From the NCBI GenBank assembly GCA_964556665.1, contig CAZKXU010000046.1, positions 1 to 26,189 on the forward strand: a stretch of DNA of 26,189 nucleotides. Direction: 5' to 3'. This document shows positions 16,293 through 24,059 of this stretch, piece by piece (the first letter of the stretch is position 1; each line of letters starts with the position of its first letter). Made by a program: the position numbers and the translations under genes. Under the pieces are notes generated by a model. The model ran no database searches. It saw nothing but the letters and a program-made list of their open reading frames with translations, and was not told the origin of the DNA. The stretch comes from CAZKXU01 sp964556665 (lineage in GTDB: Bacteria; Bdellovibrionota_C; UBA2361; CAZKXU01).

Positions 16293-17700
16293 TGTTTAGA
16301 TACTCTTCGATGCCCCAATGTCCACCTTCCCGTCCGAATCCAGATTGCTTAATGCCTCCAAAAGGAATATTGGTTGCTGAGATAGCAGTGTCATTAATCC
16401 CAACCATGCCATATTGTAAGGCTTCAGCTACTCTAAACATTCGTGAAATATCCTTAGTATAAAAATAACTAGCCAAGCCAAAGTCAGTATTGTTGGCCAT
16501 GCTGATTGCTTGCTCTTCAGATGAGAAACTTTGCAGAGCCGCAATTGGGCCAAAGATCTCCTCGCTAGCTATCTGCATTGAGGGTTTTATGCTCGTAATT
16601 ACACAGGGCTCCATAAATAAAGATCCTTTTTTAGGGGCAGCTCCACATAACAGCTTTGCACCTTTAGAAACAGCATCCTCTAATAGTGAGGAGAGTTTTC
16701 CGGCAGCTGCAGCTGATATTAACGGTCCTATATCGGTGTCAGGCTTAAGGCCATCTCCAACTTTTAGTTTTTTAACCTGAGCGATAAATTTCCTGAGAAA
16801 CTCCTCTGTTACGCTTTCGTGGATTAAAAAGCGGTTGATACATACACAGGTCTGACCAGCGTTTCGAAACTTTGCAAAAATAGCATCATTGGCAGCCCTA
16901 TCCAGATCGGCATCTTCAAAAACTATGAAGGGAGCATCGCCACCAAGCTCCATTGTGAGTCGCTTTAGGGTGTCGGCTGACTGCTTCATTAAAATTCGTC
17001 CTACCTCAGTAGATCCGGTAAAGGTGATCTTGCGTACCTCTTTAGAGTCCATTAGAGCTTTAGTGATCGGACGGGAGTTACCGGTCACAATGTTGAATAC
17101 TCCTGGAGGAATGCCTGCTTCTTCACAGAGAGTAGCAATCGCAAGCGCCGAAAAAGGAGTTTCCGAAGCTGGCCTTCCGATAAAGGTACAACCTGCTGCT
17201 AATGCAGGAGCAGCTTTACGTGCTAACATTGCATTAGGGAAGTTCCATGGAGTTATGGCTGCACAGACGCCAAGGGGTTCGCGTTGGATAATTACTCTCT
17301 TATTATTCTGAGCAGCCGGAACAGTTTCTCCATAAACCCGCTTTGCTTCCTCTGCATACCACTCAAAATATGCAGCACCGTAAAGCACCTCGCGCTCCGC
17401 TTCTTTAAGTGGCTTGCCCTGCTCAAGTGTCATTAGCTGAGCTAAGCTGTCCTTGTGTATGATATGCAGCTCAAAAAGTTTTCTTAGCTTTTCACTGCGC
17501 TCATATGCTGTTAAAGCTCGCCAGCTCGGAAAAGCTCGCACTGCAGCGGCAATCGCACTCGCAGACTCCTTTTCTCCGAGACTAGGCACTGTTCCTATAA
17601 TTTCGTTATTAGCTGGGTTCGTAACCGTTATTCTCTCTTTGGCGCCTTCAATCCAGCGGCCATCAATGTATGCTGATTCTTTTAAAAACTTGTTTGTCAT
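16267..17700 (-). CDS. gabD: Succinate-semialdehyde dehydrogenase (NAD(P)+)
   Basis: This 477-residue aldehyde dehydrogenase closely resembles E. coli GabD, which oxidises succinate semialdehyde to succinate as the last step of GABA breakdown. Catalytic residues are present: C285 in RNAGQTCVCINR with the second Cys (C287) seen in GabD, E251 in MELGG, and N153 in TPWNFP. The C-terminal stretch FGGIKQSGFGREGG followed by GIEEYLNIKY is diagnostic of the group. One oddity is IGRPASETPFS: R176 replaces the lysine of the conserved K-P-A motif that contacts the NADP ribose or phosphate. No GABA transaminase gene is nearby, so the substrate may come from another pathway. The start has no Shine-Dalgarno sequence. 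The 3' end overlaps the convergent binding-protein gene by 26 bases. Confidence 0.92.
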   Translation of the reverse strand: MTNKFLKESAYIDGRWIEGAKERITVTNPANNEIIGTVPSLGEKESASAIAAAVRAFPSWRALTAYERSEKLRKLFELHIIHKDSLAQLMTLEQGKPLKEAEREVLYGAAYFEWYAEEAKRVYGETVPAAQNNKRVIIQREPLGVCAAITPWNFPNAMLARKAAPALAAGCTFIGRPASETPFSALAIATLCEEAGIPPGVFNIVTGNSRPITKALMDSKEVRKITFTGSTEVGRILMKQSADTLKRLTMELGGDAPFIVFEDADLDRAANDAIFAKFRNAGQTCVCINRFLIHESVTEEFLRKFIAQVKKLKVGDGLKPDTDIGPLISAAAAGKLSSLLEDAVSKGAKLLCGAAPKKGSLFMEPCVITSIKPSMQIASEEIFGPIAALQSFSSEEQAISMANNTDFGLASYFYTKDISRMFRVAEALQYGMVGINDTAISATNIPFGGIKQSGFGREGGHWGIEEYLNIKYLAIGV

Positions 17701-17830
17701 AAATTAAAAAACCGTTTCTATATAGCCGTATTGATACTGTCACAACTTTGTAATATTAAACTCTTCCCAGGGAGTCAAATTCAAGTTAAATCTGATACTG
17801 CTTCACTGGTAATTTTATATTTTTGTCCTC
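17701..17830. promoter_or_regulatory. Divergent promoter region of gabD and the act operon
   Basis: These 130 A+T-rich bases must hold promoters for gabD (minus) and actA (plus). On the minus strand TATATA lies about 18 bases before the gabD ATG, with TTGTGA 15 bases further up. That is a weak promoter that would leave a very short leader. No convincing -35/-10 pair or operator is seen for actA. Confidence 0.35.
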
Positions 17831-18460
17831 ATGCGTAAGATTTTACCTTTTTTTATCTGGTTTTTCCTAGTTTCTTCACTCTATCTAGATTTTGCTTCTG
17901 CTCAGGATACTAAGTCATATCCTGAGGTTGGTAAGCAAAATGGAGTATATAACGACGGTCAGGCAGCTTTCTGGGATTTCGATATTTTCGATCACTTCCA
18001 TTATTTCGGCCCAAAAGAGCGCGCTAAGGGCCATAAGCCTGAGCAACCAATCAAATTTAGTCACGTGACTCATGTTCAGAATAACAAGATTGAATGTCAA
18101 TTCTGTCACTGGGGTGTAGCGAAATCCCATTTTGCAAATATTCCGGAAGAAGAGGTTTGCATGGGGTGCCACAAATTTGTAAAAGGCACGACCGATACTC
18201 AGAAGAAAGAGATCGGAAAGCTTGAGGAGTACTACAATACAGGTGAGTCAATTCCGTGGATCAAGGTGCATGTTATGCCGGATTATCTCCGCTTTAATCA
18301 TAAGCGTCACGTCAAGGCCGGTGTCGCCTGCCAGGAGTGCCATGGTCAGGTTCCTGAGATGGAGACCGTAGAGCGTGTTTCTTCGATGAAGATGGGATGG
18401 TGCGTGGACTGTCATCGTGAGAGAGGTACTAGTATTGATTGCGCTGTGTGTCATAAGTAG
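17831..18460 (+). CDS. actA: Alternative complex III subunit ActA, pentaheme cytochrome c
   Basis: This 209-residue periplasmic cytochrome has a signal peptide (1-24, ASA-Q). Five CxxCH haem c sites are visible: CQFCH (89-93), CMGCH (110-114), CQECH (167-171), CVDCH (191-195) and CAVCH (204-208). FSHVTH and FNHKRH provide further His ligands. Five haems is the number described for ActA of Rhodothermus and Flavobacterium. ActA accepts electrons from the ActB clusters and passes them to ActE or a periplasmic carrier. It starts the actABCDEF order. No ribosome-binding site is seen before the ATG. A 147-base gap carrying a palindromic element separates it from actB, whereas the later genes are tightly packed. 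Confidence 0.93.
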   Translation: MRKILPFFIWFFLVSSLYLDFASAQDTKSYPEVGKQNGVYNDGQAAFWDFDIFDHFHYFGPKERAKGHKPEQPIKFSHVTHVQNNKIECQFCHWGVAKSHFANIPEEEVCMGCHKFVKGTTDTQKKEIGKLEEYYNTGESIPWIKVHVMPDYLRFNHKRHVKAGVACQECHGQVPEMETVERVSSMKMGWCVDCHRERGTSIDCAVCHK

Positions 18461-18481
18461 TAGACGAGCGAAAAGGTGGAG

Positions 18482-18565
18482 TTTAACCACAGAAGTTACA
18501 GAGTACACAGAGAAAGAGAGTGAAGAATTTACCTCTCTGCGACCCTCATGCACTCTGTAGTTAAA
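18482..18565. repeat. Palindromic element between actA and actB (accacaga type)
   Basis: TTTAACCACAGA (18482-18493) pairs with 18554-18565 at 11 of 12 positions. An inner stem, cagaga (18508-18513) with tctctg (18534-18539), continues the fold. The wording (accacagaa..., ...acacagag) resembles a short intergenic palindrome found in many unrelated bacteria. It lies inside the act operon and could change mRNA stability or expression between actA and actB. Confidence 0.75.
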
Positions 18566-18607
18566 TTGAATGGTCTAGAACTGTAAAGAACAACAGAAAG
18601 GTCTAAA

Positions 18608-21577
18608 ATGAGCGAAGTTAGTGAAAATCAGGATATCGAAAAAAAGGGGATTACACGTCGTAGCTTCCTTAAAATATTGGGTGGTACATCTGCTGCGACG
18701 GCTGTTGGATGCGCAGATAGTCCGCGACAAAATATATTTCCTAGTGTTAAGTCTGAGGAAGGTCTCATTCCTGGCGTGGCGGTATGGTACAACTCTACAT
18801 GCACCGAGTGTCCAGCAGGTTGCGGCATTCAGGTACGTACCCGTGAAGGGCGTGCGGTTAAGGTCGAGGGTAATGCTGAGCACCCAATTAACCAAGGTGG
18901 ATTGTGTGGACTTGGACAGGCCTCGCTTCAAAATCTTTATGATCCCGATCGTGTAAGGCAGCCGCTTAAAAAAGTAAAAAATGGTTCAGAGGTTCATTTT
19001 GAGCCTATATCTTGGGATGAAGCATACGCGCAGATCGCGGAGCGACTAAAGGATAAGGGTAAAAAGAGGGGCTTTATCAGTACAGCTCTGAGTGGCGCAA
19101 ACGCTGATCTCTTGAGTCGCTGGTGTGAAAGTTTTGGTGCTGACTGGATAACTTACGATCCGATGGAGACCCCGGCATTGGCAAAGGCCGCTGAGTTGGT
19201 ATTCGGGAATTATGGAGTGCCCACGTATTCGTTTGATCGGGCCGAGGTAGTGATAAACTTTGGCGCAGATTTTCTTGAAACCTGGGTCTCCCCTGTTGAG
19301 CATGCACGTTCCTGGTCAAGAAGCAGAAAGTCCGACAAGCCGTTACGGCTAGTACAGATAGAGCCACGCGCCTCCCTTACCGCTGCCAAGTCTGATAACT
19401 TTTTTTGCTGCAAGCCAGGTTCAGAGACACAGATTGCGATGGCTTTAATAAAGGTTCTATTAGATCGCGGTCGTGGTCAGGACCTACGTGAAGAGGTTCG
19501 CGCACGGCTGGAAAAATTAGTTGCTGGTGTGACTATAGAATCAGCTGCTGAAGCATCCGGCCTTACTAAAGAGAACATACTTTTAGCTGCTCAGTACCTC
19601 TCCGAGGCAAAACTCTCTCTCGTGATTGCAGGTGGTTCTGCAGCGCAAACTCCGAACCCGATGCCGCTCTATATAGCAGTTAATTTTCTTAATCTTATTC
19701 TTTCAAACGTAGGTGAGACTGTACATCTGGCGCGTGTAAGAAAGCCGCAGACCTCTTTAAGTAGATTGGCAAAATTAATTGAAGGGATGGACAAGGGGGA
19801 GTTGGATACTCTATTTGTATACAATAGCAATCCCGCTTTTTCCCTGCCAGCAAGTTTCAATTTCCGATATGCGATTAAGAAGGTGGCGTTTGTTGTAAGT
19901 TTTTCATCTCAACTTGATGAAACTGCCAGGAATGCAGATCTTATTCTTCCGGCTCATCATTCACTTGAATCCTGGGGTGAAACGAGGCCAGTTCCGGGTG
20001 TATACAATCTAATTCAACCGGTTATGCGCGCGGTTTTTGATACGCGTGGATTTGGAGATATGCTGCTTGGTTTGGCCACCTCAGCTGGTGCCAGCTCGGT
20101 AGGTGATGGTGCAGCGGATTTTCAGGCTTATATAAAGGCTAGCTGGCGAAAAGTGCATTCAGAAGTAGGCGGCTCAGAAGCCTTCGAGGCATTTTGGCTC
20201 AAGGCAGTGGAGCAGGGAGGTGTAAGAAATGCTGCCTCCGACCATGCACGTTTGCCGGTGAGGGTTAACGACGCTGCTTTCGAGTTTAAATTTGATACAG
20301 CATCTATTACCCATTCAGATGTTGGGCCAAACAATCTTATTCTTTATCCTTATTTTTCAGTTAAAGGGTTTGATGGACGCTCTGCTAATAGGCCGTGGCT
20401 GCAGGAGCTCCCAGATCCAATTTCGCAGCTTGTATGGGATTCATGGGCTGAAATACACCCTGATACAGCTAAAGAGAATGGCATCGCGCAGGGGGATATT
20501 GTTACAGTGAGAAACCATTGGGGCGAGATGAATGTGCCTGCCTATATAACTCCTTATGTGCATCGTGAAGTAGTGGCTGTCCCGATCGGTCAGGGGCACA
20601 CCAGTTATGGCCGCTTTGCTGATAAGGTGGGAGCAAATGTTTTTGATATGCTACCGGCACTTATTGGTAGGGATAGTGACTCTTTGGCTCTTGTTTCAGC
20701 AAAAGTTAAGATCTCCCGTTCTAGAATTAAAGAGAAGATCGTAGCTGCACATGGAAGTGATTCGCAGATGGGGCGTGATATCGCTAAAACCACCTTTCTT
20801 GGTGGAACAGCGCATGAAGCGGCGTCGCATAAACATGCGCATGCTGAGCCTAAGCAGATGTATACGCAAAGGGAGCACCCACTCTATCAATGGGCAATGG
20901 CGGTTGATTTGGCAGCATGTACCGGATGTTCGGCCTGCGTGGTCGCTTGCTATGCTGAAAATAATATCCCGGTTGTAGGCAAGGAGGTTTTTAGTCACGG
21001 CCGCGAACTTTCATGGCTTCGTATCGAGCGCTACCATGATGGTAGTGCAGAGGAGCTTCAGGTCTCATTTATCCCGATGATGTGTCAGCAGTGTGGATCT
21101 GCTCCATGTGAGCCAGTATGCCCGGTTTATGCGACTTACCACAACGAAGAAGGGTTAAACGTGATGGTGTATAACCGCTGTGTTGGTACTCGCTACTGTT
21201 CTAATAACTGTCCATACAAAGTTAGGCGCTTTAACTGGTTCCAATTCGATGCTCCTGAGCCTCTTAATTGGCAGTATAATCCTGATGTCACGCCGCGTAA
21301 TATGGGCGTAATGGAGAAATGTACATTTTGTGTACAGAGAATTAATGAAGCAAAGGACCGTGCAAAGGATATTGGACGCACAGTTGCAGATGGTGAAGTT
21401 AAGCCCGCATGTGTGCAGGGGTGTCCGACTCAGGCGCTAACTTTTGGAAATTTAAAGGATCCAGGAAGCGCTGTTAGTCATGTGGTGCATCATGAGAGAT
21501 CTTATAAGGTGCTTGATCATCACATTAACACTCAGCCAGCGGTTACGTATCTTAATAACGTCAGGTATAAGGTTTAG
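18608..21577 (+). CDS. actB: Alternative complex III subunit ActB, molybdopterin-like/iron-sulfur fusion
   Basis: This 989-residue fusion carries a Tat signal (TRRSFLKILGG, 16-26) and a lipobox-like VGC ending at C35. ActB1 (about 60-710) has the molybdopterin oxidoreductase fold. No Cys or Ser ligand is evident in the region where DMSO-reductase-family enzymes bind Mo, and the family is known to lack the cofactor. ActB1 here keeps CX2CX3CX27C (C65, C68, C72, C100), a [4Fe-4S] site that many ActB proteins have lost. ActB2 (about 755-960) has 15 cluster cysteines: 771, 774, 777, 781; 826, 829, 834, 838; 858, 864, 868; 905, 908; 935, 939. In CVGTRYC, T861 takes the place of the sixteenth. This fits three [4Fe-4S] plus one [3Fe-4S], as known for ActB. 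AAGG precedes the ATG; actC follows nine bases on. Confidence 0.95.
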   Translation: MSEVSENQDIEKKGITRRSFLKILGGTSAATAVGCADSPRQNIFPSVKSEEGLIPGVAVWYNSTCTECPAGCGIQVRTREGRAVKVEGNAEHPINQGGLCGLGQASLQNLYDPDRVRQPLKKVKNGSEVHFEPISWDEAYAQIAERLKDKGKKRGFISTALSGANADLLSRWCESFGADWITYDPMETPALAKAAELVFGNYGVPTYSFDRAEVVINFGADFLETWVSPVEHARSWSRSRKSDKPLRLVQIEPRASLTAAKSDNFFCCKPGSETQIAMALIKVLLDRGRGQDLREEVRARLEKLVAGVTIESAAEASGLTKENILLAAQYLSEAKLSLVIAGGSAAQTPNPMPLYIAVNFLNLILSNVGETVHLARVRKPQTSLSRLAKLIEGMDKGELDTLFVYNSNPAFSLPASFNFRYAIKKVAFVVSFSSQLDETARNADLILPAHHSLESWGETRPVPGVYNLIQPVMRAVFDTRGFGDMLLGLATSAGASSVGDGAADFQAYIKASWRKVHSEVGGSEAFEAFWLKAVEQGGVRNAASDHARLPVRVNDAAFEFKFDTASITHSDVGPNNLILYPYFSVKGFDGRSANRPWLQELPDPISQLVWDSWAEIHPDTAKENGIAQGDIVTVRNHWGEMNVPAYITPYVHREVVAVPIGQGHTSYGRFADKVGANVFDMLPALIGRDSDSLALVSAKVKISRSRIKEKIVAAHGSDSQMGRDIAKTTFLGGTAHEAASHKHAHAEPKQMYTQREHPLYQWAMAVDLAACTGCSACVVACYAENNIPVVGKEVFSHGRELSWLRIERYHDGSAEELQVSFIPMMCQQCGSAPCEPVCPVYATYHNEEGLNVMVYNRCVGTRYCSNNCPYKVRRFNWFQFDAPEPLNWQYNPDVTPRNMGVMEKCTFCVQRINEAKDRAKDIGRTVADGEVKPACVQGCPTQALTFGNLKDPGSAVSHVVHHERSYKVLDHHINTQPAVTYLNNVRYKV

Positions 21578-21585
21578 GATTAATT

Positions 21586-22941
21586 ATGGGTGCAGTTGCT
21601 GCAGAATCAGAAAATACTGTTTCTTATAAGCGGGTCAATGAGATTGTTCTAAAGATGCTTGAACCTCCAGGTCTTGGATGGGCATGTCTTCTTGCCGTCT
21701 GTCTTGTTTGTGTTGCAGTCGGTGCAGTTTCTTGGACATCCCAGATATTGAACGGCATGGGAATGTCTGGCAAGAGTCACCCTATCTCTTGGGGTGCTTA
21801 CATTACAAATTTCGTATTTTGGGTCGGTATTGCACATTCCGGCACTTTAATCTCCGCTGTGCTTTATCTTTTTCGTGCACGCTTTAGGATGCCGATCTAC
21901 CGTCTGGCAGAGGCCATGACAGTATTCGCAGTTTTGACCGCAGGGTTATTCCCGCTAATTCATCTTGGGCGGCCATGGTTCTTCTACTGGTTAATGCCTT
22001 ATCCAAATGAGCGTGCTCTTTGGCCAAATTTTCGTTCACCACTGCTCTGGGATGTATTTGCAGTTTCAACATATTTGACAGTATCTGCAACATTTTTCAT
22101 CATCGGATTAATTCCGGATATAGCAATTGCACGTGATGCAGCAAAGACTAAATTTAGAAAAATTCTTTATTCTATAACAGCAGTAGGTTGGTCTTCAAAT
22201 CATGTTCAGTGGAAACATTTTAGTGCGGCATATCTTCTCTTTGCAGCATTTGCTACACCGCTAGTTGTATCTGTGCACAGTGTGGTTTCCTGGGATTTCG
22301 CAGTAGGTATCGTACCTGGATGGCATGCTACAATCTTCCCACCGTATTTCGTAGCTGGTGCGATCTTCTCCGGAGTAGCCATGGTAATAACCCTGATGAT
22401 TCCGTTACGTAAAGCGTTTGGGTTGGAGGAACTAGTTCTACCAGTTCATTTTGACGCAATGAGTAAGCTTATTCTTCTAACCTCAAGCATAGTTACATAT
22501 GCGTATGCGACCGAGTTCTATATGGCATGGTTTAGTAATAACATGTTTGAGCGCTTTCAGTTTTGGTTTAGACCGTTCGGCGAGTTAAAGGTTGCGTTTT
22601 GGGGAATGTTTTTCTGTAACTGCGTATTTCCACACCTGCTCTGGTTTAAGAGATTAAGAACCCATATCCCATTCCTCTTTGTACTCTCGATTTTCATTAA
22701 TATCGGAATGTGGTTAGAGCGCTTTAATATTATCTGTCAGTCATTGGCACGGGATTACATTCCATCAGCGTGGGGTGGATACAACTTCTCCTGGGTTGAT
22801 GTAGGCATTACGATAGGCGCATTCGGTTGGTTTGGTATGTTCATGACGGTTTTTATTAAATTTTTTCCGGCGATGGCTATCATGGAGATTAAGGAGATTC
22901 TTCCTCCTCCGCGACGGGAAGGTGGAGAGGGGCACCATTGA
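21586..22941 (+). CDS. actC: Alternative complex III subunit ActC, NrfD-like membrane quinol subunit
   Basis: This 451-residue integral membrane protein of the NrfD/PsrC family has about ten hydrophobic helices. Typical ActC stretches are FWVGIAHSGTLIS (78-90), HLGRPWFFYWLMPYPN (126-141) and WPNFRSPLLWDVFA (146-159). The NrfD fold binds menaquinol or ubiquinol near the periplasmic side and hands electrons to the ActB [3Fe-4S] cluster. In ACIII it may also take part in proton movement. AGGA lies just upstream and the gap to actB is eight bases, so it is translated from the same mRNA. The soluble C-terminal tail is Pro/Arg/Gly-rich (PPPRREGGEG). An 88-base gap follows before actD, with no gene in it. 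Confidence 0.95.
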   Translation: MGAVAAESENTVSYKRVNEIVLKMLEPPGLGWACLLAVCLVCVAVGAVSWTSQILNGMGMSGKSHPISWGAYITNFVFWVGIAHSGTLISAVLYLFRARFRMPIYRLAEAMTVFAVLTAGLFPLIHLGRPWFFYWLMPYPNERALWPNFRSPLLWDVFAVSTYLTVSATFFIIGLIPDIAIARDAAKTKFRKILYSITAVGWSSNHVQWKHFSAAYLLFAAFATPLVVSVHSVVSWDFAVGIVPGWHATIFPPYFVAGAIFSGVAMVITLMIPLRKAFGLEELVLPVHFDAMSKLILLTSSIVTYAYATEFYMAWFSNNMFERFQFWFRPFGELKVAFWGMFFCNCVFPHLLWFKRLRTHIPFLFVLSIFINIGMWLERFNIICQSLARDYIPSAWGGYNFSWVDVGITIGAFGWFGMFMTVFIKFFPAMAIMEIKEILPPPRREGGEGHH

Positions 22942-23029
22942 ATGTGTCATCGTTTGTAGGGGTAGACCTGTGGGTGAGCTGTGCTCGCGCAAGTGTGGCT
23001 TCTGATTAAGCGAATGATCGGAGATTTTT

Positions 23030-23542
23030 ATGAAAGGAAATAAAGTAGTCGTTGCGGTTTTTTCATATATTGATGACACTTTGAAGGCGATTCAAAGTGC
23101 AAAAGATCTGAACCTTGATTATCGGGTATACTCTCCTGTTCCTAATGAGGAGATTGAACATGCAACACTACCTCAAAAGAGCAATGTTCGACGTGTAACA
23201 TTGACTGGTGCACTTACGGGACTCACTTTCGGTTTTTCTTTGGCGATTCTTTGCTCTTTAGACTGGCCTATAAGGGTCAGCTCTAAGGACATTGTTTCAA
23301 TCCCTGGATTTGTTGTTATTGGCTATGAATGTACGATTTTATTTGGTGCGCTAGCCACGCTTTTCGCAATGCTTCATTATTGTAAGATCCCTGATATTTT
23401 TCGTAGAGTTGGATACGATCTGCGTTTTAGTAATGATAAATTTGGGGTGGTTGTTGGATGCGATTCAGCTAATACAGGTGAAGTCAAGGCTAAGCTCTTG
23501 GGTTGTGGAGCCGATGAGGTAACAGTACAGGATGGGTTATGA
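23030..23542 (+). CDS. actD: Alternative complex III subunit ActD (DUF3341)
   Basis: This 170-residue protein has a cytoplasmic ferredoxin-like N-terminal part and two membrane helices (about 57-76 and 92-115). It ends in a soluble segment with GVVVGCD and GADEVTV. YSPVPNEEIEHATLP (34-48) followed by VRRVTLTGALTG (53-64) is the signature of the DUF3341/ActD family. ActD is a structural membrane subunit without cofactor that packs against ActC and ActF. GGAG lies eight bases before the ATG. Its TGA stop overlaps the actE start (ATGA), which indicates translational coupling. Confidence 0.92.
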   Translation: MKGNKVVVAVFSYIDDTLKAIQSAKDLNLDYRVYSPVPNEEIEHATLPQKSNVRRVTLTGALTGLTFGFSLAILCSLDWPIRVSSKDIVSIPGFVVIGYECTILFGALATLFAMLHYCKIPDIFRRVGYDLRFSNDKFGVVVGCDSANTGEVKAKLLGCGADEVTVQDGL

Positions 23543-24051
23543 TGGTTAATAAGTTTGAAAATTGTTTGGCGGCCCTGCTTTTGTCGATCTGTTGTTGCAG
23601 CAGTGTGGTTTTCGCTCTGCCTTTTAACGATGATATGGTTGATGTGCAGATCAGGCCAGGTTCATCAGTTAGAGCAAAAGCTGCAGGAAGTGTGCCTCTA
23701 GGTACGACTGAGCATCGGCTTGAAAAGAAGGAAGATGCTTTTGCCTTGGTAAACCCATTAAAAGGCAATAAAAACTCCGCTGCAAATGGAGAGAGATTGT
23801 TTGGTGTACACTGTTCTTCATGCCATGGCGATATTTCAAAGTCTCCATATCAGCCAGGACCTGTAGCAGCTAAGTTTATGGCGCCACCTGATATTACGTT
23901 ACCGTTCTATAAGGAAAAACCGGATGGATATATTTACGGGACGATTCACTTTGGTGGTTTGGCTATGATGCCGGCTGTAGGGTTTAAGCTTTCACCAACA
24001 GAGACTTGGGATATAATTAACTATATAAGAGGGATTCAAGACTCTAAGTAA
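23539..24051 (+). CDS. actE: Alternative complex III subunit ActE, monoheme cytochrome c
   Basis: This 170-residue exported cytochrome has an N-terminal signal (hydrophobic LAALLLSICCCSSVVFA, probable cleavage after VFA at 26). One haem site is present, CSSCH (92-96), with M143 or M144 in GLAMMPAVG as the likely sixth ligand. TWDIINYIRG near the end is the usual closing helix of class I cytochromes c. ActE accepts electrons from ActA and donates them onward. The first ATG overlaps the actD stop by four bases; a second ATG at 23542 is also possible. The triple Cys in the signal makes a lipoprotein form possible, but no Gly or Ala precedes a Cys. Confidence 0.92.
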   Translation: MMVNKFENCLAALLLSICCCSSVVFALPFNDDMVDVQIRPGSSVRAKAAGSVPLGTTEHRLEKKEDAFALVNPLKGNKNSAANGERLFGVHCSSCHGDISKSPYQPGPVAAKFMAPPDITLPFYKEKPDGYIYGTIHFGGLAMMPAVGFKLSPTETWDIINYIRGIQDSK

Positions 24052-24059
24052 CAGGTATT

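Noticed and set aside
22942..23029. Second copy of the GTAGGGGCAGAT hairpin between actC and actD
   Set aside because: It shares only GTAGGGG-TAGA and a vague ctcgcgc; no good stem forms, so at best it is a heavily decayed copy.
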